A stretch of 8,035 nt of DNA from Verrucomicrobia bacterium UBA3214 (GTDB lineage Bacteria > Verrucomicrobiota > Kiritimatiellia > RFP12 > UBA1067), in assembly GCA_002363575.1 (NCBI GenBank), contig DEWI01000136.1:1-8035 (forward strand), given 5' to 3'. Positions within the stretch are counted from its first letter, which is position 1, and every line of letters begins with the position of its first letter. The notes under the pieces were generated by a model. That model was not told the origin of the DNA and made no database searches. It saw only the letters and a list, made by a program, of their open reading frames with translations. Position numbers and translations under genes: made by a program. Positions 1 through 5,500 of this stretch are shown here, in pieces.

Positions 1-328
1 GGAAATAGTCCTTCATCGCCTTGTCTAGATTCTCGACGGTGTCGTATTGCATCGTCCCCATGTCGAGATGCAATACCGGCCACTTCTTCGACCAGTCCCA
101 TTCCGGCTCGATGGCGAGACCGGCGAAAAGCTCGCGCCGCCCCTCGAAAAGCGCCTTCAGCGTGGAAACTGCGAGAGACTTCCCGAAACGCCGCGGACGC
201 GCAATGAAAAACTGCTTGCCGCTTTCCCCGGACGCCATTGCATACAGAGCCTCCGTCTTATCGACGTAGGTGAAACCGCTACTCCGCAGCTCCGAAAAGG
301 TGTAAATATCTGTCGCAATCTTTTCCAT
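1..328 (-). CDS. AAA-ATPase-like protein (PF09820 type), N-terminal part, cut by window edge
   Basis: Only the first 109 codons are present; the frame is open to the left edge, so the gene is partial at its 3' end. The translation carries the hallmarks of the AAA-ATPase-like family that usually ends in a PD-(D/E)XK nuclease-like domain. These are a 'F.elR..g..YVDKT' block (residues 11-25), then 'FFIARPRRFGKSL' (40-52), which is the family's variant Walker A with G49-K50-S51, then 'STLKALFEGRRELFAGLAI' (55-73), and a second strand 'WPVLHLDM' (83-90). I recognise the family from these motifs. Its biochemical role is poorly known, although ATP binding is expected. The start is the ATG at 328, which begins 'MEKIATDIYTF'. 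No Shine-Dalgarno precedes it, but a strong -10 box lies just upstream. The protein should be cytoplasmic. It is separated from the GH20 gene by 193 bases and has its own promoter, so it is probably not functionally linked. The C-terminal domain cannot be checked here. Confidence 0.88.
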   Translation of the reverse strand, partial: MEKIATDIYTFSELRSSGFTYVDKTEALYAMASGESGKQFFIARPRRFGKSLAVSTLKALFEGRRELFAGLAIEPEWDWSKKWPVLHLDMGTMQYDTVENLDKAMKDYF

Positions 329-521
329 GTTGGCGCTATTATACCATATTCCATCGCGCCCTCGCAAGGCAGCGGCGCAAACGCTTTCCCGCGGCGAACA
401 AGCCGGCGGCGGCGCGAAAAACGCTACAGACACGCCATCATGCTCCGCGTGCGCCACGAGAGATGCCGGCAAGAATCCCGCCCGGCGACAGACAAGTGGC
501 CAGACACAAGACTTCGGCGGG
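329..521. other. Intergenic region between the GH20 and AAA-ATPase-like genes
   Basis: This 193-base non-coding stretch follows the TAG stop of the GH20 gene and precedes the next gene on the same strand. Apart from the promoter at its left end I see only GC-rich sequence with short, imperfect self-complementary words. There is no stable stem followed by a T-run, so no terminator for the GH20 transcript is called. The plus-strand reading frames that cross it have no recognisable protein features. Confidence 0.6.
338..367 (-). promoter_or_regulatory. Sigma-70-type promoter of the AAA-ATPase-like gene
   Basis: Read on the minus strand, a perfect TATAAT (343-338) is preceded by TG one base upstream, giving an extended -10 (TGGTATAAT). 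TTGCGA (367-362), matching 4 of 6 bases of the -35 consensus, lies 18 bases upstream. The distance from the -10 to the ATG at 328 is only 9 bases, so transcription would start about 2-4 bases before the start codon. The mRNA would then be leaderless or nearly so, which agrees with the absence of a ribosome binding site. The call rests on sequence match alone. Confidence 0.6.
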
Positions 522-2399
522 CTACTTTGACAGCACCTGCTCCTGCGGCTCGGTTGACGAAAATATCAAGCCGGGCACTTCGCGAGGATGGTCGCTATCG
601 CCCAGGATGGGCGTGAATGTACATATCCATTTCCATCCACCGTGCTTGGGGAGCGTGATTTTGACATGGTTCACGCCCTTGGCGAAACGTATTCGCGCTG
701 GCTCGCGATACCAGTAGTCCTCGTCCACAAGCGGCGTCTCTTTGGGATTGCCTTTGACGTCTGGATGCACCCAACGAGGTGGATCGATCATCCTGCCATT
801 CAATTCCACAGTCGCGCCATGCTTGTTCCATTGGCCAAGCGCCGGCGTCGGCGCATCGCGGCTTCGCCCGTCGGAACGCGAAAAGCCGGTCATGCCAATC
901 CATGCGCCGCACTCCATATCGCGCTCCGAGCGTATCCACGTCTCGAGAATGACGGTGCCATCGTTTGCGGGGACGAAAGCGCTGGCGGGAAACCAGAAAT
1001 GGCGCGGGTATATCGTCGCCTGTGCAATGTCGCGCGCTATGACGGAACCCTGCGGCGTGGACATGCGCCAGCGCATTTGCGTCTGCGCGACATACGGGAA
1101 AGGATGGCGCAGACCCGAAAGGACCTTGTCGCGTTGCGCGAGAAGACGACGCTCAAGATCGGCGGCGAGAGCAAAGCGAGGATCATCAGGCGGCGGGAGG
1201 CGCGCATACAGCGAAGGTTCGTCGCGCTCTCGCCCTCGCCAAAAGCCATCGGAAAGAAGCGCGATAGCCGGATACACGGCATTCATGCGCGCGACATCCT
1301 CGGTATCGGCGATTGCGTCATCGTGCCAGACACAGATGATCGCGCCGAGCTTTTCATCGCGGCCGCCCCATCTGCAAGGCTGCTGATACGCGGCGACGGA
1401 AAGCAGTTCCTCCGGATCGACATGGTTGATATAGAAGCTGTTCTGCGAATCGATATACGGCGTCGCATCGCCGCGCGGATCCTTCGCTCCCATCCAGAGG
1501 TGCTTTATCGCCTGCCCCGGGAGCCGCAGGCCTGGCGACCACCCCATGAGGATGCGTCCATTCGCGGCGACTCTTCCCGCCCAGTAATCGAGATGGCTCT
1601 GCGGAACCTTTTCACCGCGCTCGCGCGCTTCGTCGGTGCCGAGATGGATTATCGGCATGCGTTCGGCGGGGACGAGCGAGCATAGTTCGTCGATAAGTTC
1701 GCCTAGCACGACGCGCGCCTTGTCCGAGGCGAGGTCGTTTATTCCCGTGGCCTTCCTGAATGCAAGCGTATGGCCGGGCATGTCCAGCTCCGGAATGACA
1801 GTGACGCCGCGCGCGGCCGCGAACTCCACGACATCCTTGAACTCCGCCTGGCTGTAGAATTTCCCTGGATTGCGGGCAAACGCCGCGCGCTTCTGCAATT
1901 CCGGGTGCTTCTTGGATTCCAGACGCCAGCCGTAATTGTCCGTCAAGTGCCAATGGAAGACGTTGAACTTGTATGCCGCGAGCATGGAGATCACGTCCTT
2001 GATCGCCTCAACGTTCTGATAGTTCCTGCCGCAATCGAGCATCAATCCGCGATATGCGAACTCCGGCCAATCCGTTATCACGCAATCGGGGACTTCGGAG
2101 GCGCCGGCCAGCTTACGCAACTGCGCAAACGTGGCGCGCGCGTAGCGCCGCCCCTGCACATCGCCGGCGAAGGACGGCTTGCCGCCGCGCACGACAAGCC
2201 GGTAGCCGCCGGGGACCGCCGGAACCTCATGAGGCGCAGCGGCACCGCGCACGACGGAGCGCGGGCGCGGCAGAAGTTCGTCTAGACAATCGGCGCACGC
2301 CGAGCATGCGGCCGCCGCAAGCGCGACGAGCGCGGCGAAGCGCATGCCGGCGCAGCGAGAACGGTATTCCTTTGAATCAATTGCAAAACCCTTGCCCAT
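522..2399 (-). CDS. Exported GH20 beta-N-acetylhexosaminidase
   Basis: This 625-residue protein is predicted to release terminal beta-GlcNAc or GalNAc from glycans by substrate-assisted catalysis. The N-terminus has a signal peptide: a long basic n-region, a hydrophobic stretch 'FAALVALAAAA' (21-31), and an A-C-A site with cleavage likely after residue 36. A short GH20b-like alpha/beta domain follows (about 45-112). The GH20 barrel begins with 'YRGLMLDCGRNY' (116-127; R117 is the expected sugar-binding Arg). It continues with 'NVFHWHLTD' (146-154), 'VIPELDMPGH' (201-210) and 'IIHLGTDEA' (250-258), where D256-E257 is the catalytic pair. W287 and W358 are likely active-site tryptophans. The 'YINHVDPEELL' block (323-333) resembles GH20 enzymes of gut Bacteroidota. 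Residues about 465-600 form a C-terminal beta-rich, possibly sugar-binding, domain. An in-frame TGA at 2414-2412 limits the start. The ATG at 2399 has an SD-like AAGGGA; an alternative ATG at 2345 (residue 19) would give a shorter, more typical signal peptide. The gene lies 155 bases downstream of a GH18-containing gene, a classic endo/exo pairing. Confidence 0.93.
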   Translation of the reverse strand: MGKGFAIDSKEYRSRCAGMRFAALVALAAAACSACADCLDELLPRPRSVVRGAAAPHEVPAVPGGYRLVVRGGKPSFAGDVQGRRYARATFAQLRKLAGASEVPDCVITDWPEFAYRGLMLDCGRNYQNVEAIKDVISMLAAYKFNVFHWHLTDNYGWRLESKKHPELQKRAAFARNPGKFYSQAEFKDVVEFAAARGVTVIPELDMPGHTLAFRKATGINDLASDKARVVLGELIDELCSLVPAERMPIIHLGTDEARERGEKVPQSHLDYWAGRVAANGRILMGWSPGLRLPGQAIKHLWMGAKDPRGDATPYIDSQNSFYINHVDPEELLSVAAYQQPCRWGGRDEKLGAIICVWHDDAIADTEDVARMNAVYPAIALLSDGFWRGRERDEPSLYARLPPPDDPRFALAADLERRLLAQRDKVLSGLRHPFPYVAQTQMRWRMSTPQGSVIARDIAQATIYPRHFWFPASAFVPANDGTVILETWIRSERDMECGAWIGMTGFSRSDGRSRDAPTPALGQWNKHGATVELNGRMIDPPRWVHPDVKGNPKETPLVDEDYWYREPARIRFAKGVNHVKITLPKHGGWKWICTFTPILGDSDHPREVPGLIFSSTEPQEQVLSK

Positions 2400-2554
2400 G
2401 GCGTTCCCTTTTCAGACAAGATCGGCCAGATTTACAAGATTTTCGCGATGCACAAGTGTTTGGGGCGATTCCATTGTTCTGGCTATCCTATCGAAAAGAA
2501 ATCTTGCAAATACCTTCATTCCCATATTTACCAGCCATCTGGCGATCTCCACGA
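2400..2554. other. Gap between the giant SGNH-GH18 gene and the GH20 gene
   Basis: This non-coding stretch of 155 bases is visibly more AT-rich than its neighbours. It contains no convincing terminator: the only hairpin just after the upstream stop is a 4-bp CCAG/CTGG stem without a T-run. No -35/-10 pair meets a reasonable standard. The 7-mer ACAAGAT occurs twice (plus strand 2416-2422 and 2434-2440, 18 bases apart), and an inverted copy of its core (ATCTTG) lies near 2500. Read-through from the upstream gene, making a two-gene operon, is therefore possible but not shown. Confidence 0.5.
2405..2410 (-). promoter_or_regulatory. Ribosome binding site of the GH20 gene
   Basis: AAGGGA on the minus strand ends 5 bases before the ATG at 2399, a normal Shine-Dalgarno spacing. 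The alternative ATG at 2345 has only an AAGGA about 20 bases upstream, which is too far. This favours the longer start, even though it gives a long n-region to the signal peptide. Confidence 0.5.
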
Positions 2555-5500
2555 TTATTCCGTCGGGGAGACCTTGATTTGGTAGAAGCGCTTCCCGGCG
2601 CCCTTCGGCGCAGACAGCACTGTCGTGGAAGAAACGGCCTTTCCGGCGTCCGTCTCGAAGACTTCACCGGCGATTCCGCCGGCGCCCAACTCGTCGCCGT
2701 AAACGACCGAGTACCAGAGGCCGGGGATTGTCTTGACCGTGAAGACGGCCTCCGCGGCATCCTCTCCATCGACAGACTCGACGGCAAAGCCGTTTTGCCC
2801 GGCCAGTTCCGGGCGCACGGGGACACCGCAGGCCGAGCCCTCGGGATCGAGAACGAGCGTCGTAGCGACACCCTTCTCGGGCGTAGCGAACGCACCCGTG
2901 ACTTCCACGCCGTCGATGAATATCCGCGGCGTCTCGACATCGGCGGGGATCACGACGCTAGAGGCAAGATCCGGCGCGATCGCCACGGCGCCGACAGCCG
3001 CATCTTCATCGGAAGACACAACTACCGAACCGGCGGAGGTGAAATATCCGCCTACGGAATCAGCGAGATTCTCCGCGCCGCTCTCCATATAGCGCATCGT
3101 TTCATGCGCATTGCCGCTGTCGGCTCTCGAATAGGACGCGACGGCGTGGGAAGTGCGGACTTTGCCGGCTTCCGCGCTCTCGTTTGCGGAGACGACGGCA
3201 CCTGCCGCCACATACACCGCGCTGCCCTGAACGAGCGGATTTACGTTGTTCAAGTCTCCGACAACGCCACCAGCCGACGAGGAACTGCCCGTCTCGACGG
3301 CAACGCGTCCAGTGGAAGCGAGCGAGACGATGTTGTTCGTGACGACGATATTCTGCGCGCCCGGGCATCCCACCCATCCTGCGAGACCTCCTGCGCACTG
3401 ATTCGCGACTGTAATGTCACCCTCGGCCGTGTTGCGGGCGAGCGAACGCAGCGTCCCGGCGACATGCACGCGGCAATTGCGAATCTCCGCATAGCTGCCG
3501 CTCCCCACCCACACGCTCGCGGCAAGTCCCGCGACACGCTGAGGTCCCTGCACTTCGGCGCCGGGGCGGATGAAGAGCTCCACGCCGTCGATCATGCCGC
3601 CCGCGGCGAGATTCGCGGCAAGGACGGCGGCGTTGTGCGTCCCGGATGCGAGGGTGTTGGCGGATGTGCTCACGGTCGTGTCGTTCCAGCGCGAAGCGCG
3701 ATTGACGACGCGGCCGTAGAGGTCGATCTTGAGATTCTTCACAGTTCCCGCGAGGGCGCGAATGAGCGCGGGGTTCGAGTCGTAGGCGAGCCATGTATCG
3801 ACAGGGATGGTGAGCGTATGGCCAGCGCCGTCGAGAGTCCCGGAGAACGTCTCGATCGGCAATGGATCGTGCGCGAGCGTGATGTCGGCGGCGAAACGCG
3901 CATTGACGCCGGGGTTTGACCGCAGCCAGAACCAATCCTCTTCGCTGTCGAGGAGATACGCGCCGTCCGAATCCTGCTGCGGCGCGGGCCACGACCAGTT
4001 GGTGCGCGGCCAGCAGCTCTTGGCCTGATGGCGAGAGAGGGACATGAGGTCGGCATCGTTCCACGAGACATCGGTGTAGTAGCCCCAGCTCATGACACCG
4101 CCGTAGCCGTTGGCGCGGCACCAGTTGCACTTCGCTTGGTAGCTCGCCGGACCCTCGAACGTCTCCTTCTCGGTCGAAAGCACCGTGCCGTCGGCCTTCG
4201 TAGCGCTGCGGTCCATCCAGATCAGGTCGGCATCCCACCAGCGCGTCTTGTCACTCGGCCACTCATCCTTCAGCCAGCCGACGACCGAACCCCAGCCGGG
4301 ATTCTGGACTTCGTACGCATACATCGCCTGTCCTACGACGATGCGACGTAGCGGCACGCCGCGCGACGTGCAAACATTGATGCCGGTCATCATAACCTGC
4401 GGCGAGGCATTGAGCGTCGTGTTGCCGTATGCCATAGCGTTTATGAAATCGGCGGCGTGGAACGCGGCGTAATAGCCGGACGGCGCCATTTGGTAGCCGA
4501 GATTGGAGCAGAACGAAAGGACGTATCCCTTGTCGAAGAACGCGGCGGCGAGATCGCGCATGAGAAGTCCGTAGGCGTGCCAGTCGCGCTGCGTGTTGGC
4601 AGTCGTAACGGCATGGTCGCCGGGATATTCCCAATCGATGTCGAGGCCGTCCAGTCCCGCCGATTCCATCACGGCGAGAATGGAGTCGATCAGCTGCTTG
4701 CGGCGCGCGGCGGACGCGGCGGCGCAGGCGATCGGCCGCCCCGTGACGCCATCTACTGTTATGGTGCCATCGCCCTTCGTAAGGGAGCCGCGGATCATGC
4801 ACTTCGGGTTGTATTGGTCGCGAAGAGCCTTGATACGCGCAACTTGCGCGGTGTTGTCGCGTCCGCGCGCGTCCCACGTTGTCTTGAACGTATCGTTTCC
4901 GGAGTCGTACGCGACAAGGAAGTCGTTGCAGACGACGATGTCCGTCAGATTGCCGACGCGATCGGCCGGCGAATCTTCGAGTTTCCCGGCCCATGTGCCG
5001 GTGAGCGCCGTGCCGTCCTGCCTCAAATACGCGCCGATCTGGTGGACGAACGGGAAGACGCGATGCGGCTGCGTCTCCGCGCCGTTGACGACATCGAAGA
5101 CGCCGCCGTTCGAAAGCGTGATCTTCGCCGTCGGCACCGAGACCCAGATTTCAGCGTCGGGCGAAATCTCCGGATTGATCGTCGCCGTCACCCAGAGATA
5201 GTCGCTGTCCTCGCGCGTGCCGGTCTGCGGATAGAACCAAACGCTTCCCGCCGGGAAGGACGCGGTGAATTCCGTCGCGTCATCCGCCGCCGCTACCGTG
5301 GCGGTCGGGCCTGAAGTCGCCTCTGCCTCGTAGAAGCCGTAGTTGTGCGTATAGGGCTGGCGCCAGTATTTGATGTCCGTGATGTCCGCCTTTGTGCAGT
5401 TCACGAGACGGAACTTGACGTCGAACGCGCTTGCGTTGCCGCCTAGTGCATTATCGAAGCGAATGCCAAGAAGCGACTCGCGCGCGAGTCCGCGTGTCAG

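Noticed and set aside
359..420. GC-rich self-complementary words between the GH20 and AAA-ATPase-like genes as a terminator
   Set aside because: The stems are short and mismatched, and no T-run follows on the minus strand.
47..616. Plus-strand open frame of 189 codons over the left edge
   Set aside because: It is antisense to the AAA-ATPase-like gene, whose 'RPRRFGKS' and 'YVDKT' motifs are clear, and shows no protein features.
588..1685. Plus-strand open frame of 365 codons opposite the GH20 gene
   Set aside because: It is Arg/Ala-rich without domain motifs, while the opposite strand encodes the intact GH20 catalytic region.
2289..2310. Lipoprotein signal at the GH20 N-terminus
   Set aside because: Several Cys residues lie near the end of the hydrophobic stretch, but none has Leu/Val/Ile at -3 as a good lipobox needs. 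An ordinary A-x-A signal peptidase site fits better.
2420..2460. Promoter for the GH20 gene around TGTAAATC with TTGTGC upstream
   Set aside because: The -10 match is weak and the spacing is 13-15 bases, too short for a standard promoter.
2520..2554. Terminator after the giant gene
   Set aside because: Only a 4-bp CCAG/CTGG stem is seen and there is no T-run.
2054..3919. Long plus-strand open frame of 621 codons
   Set aside because: It is antisense to the GH20 start and the end of the giant gene, is Arg-rich and low in recognisable motifs, and crosses two genes with clear families. It is a shadow typical of GC-rich DNA.
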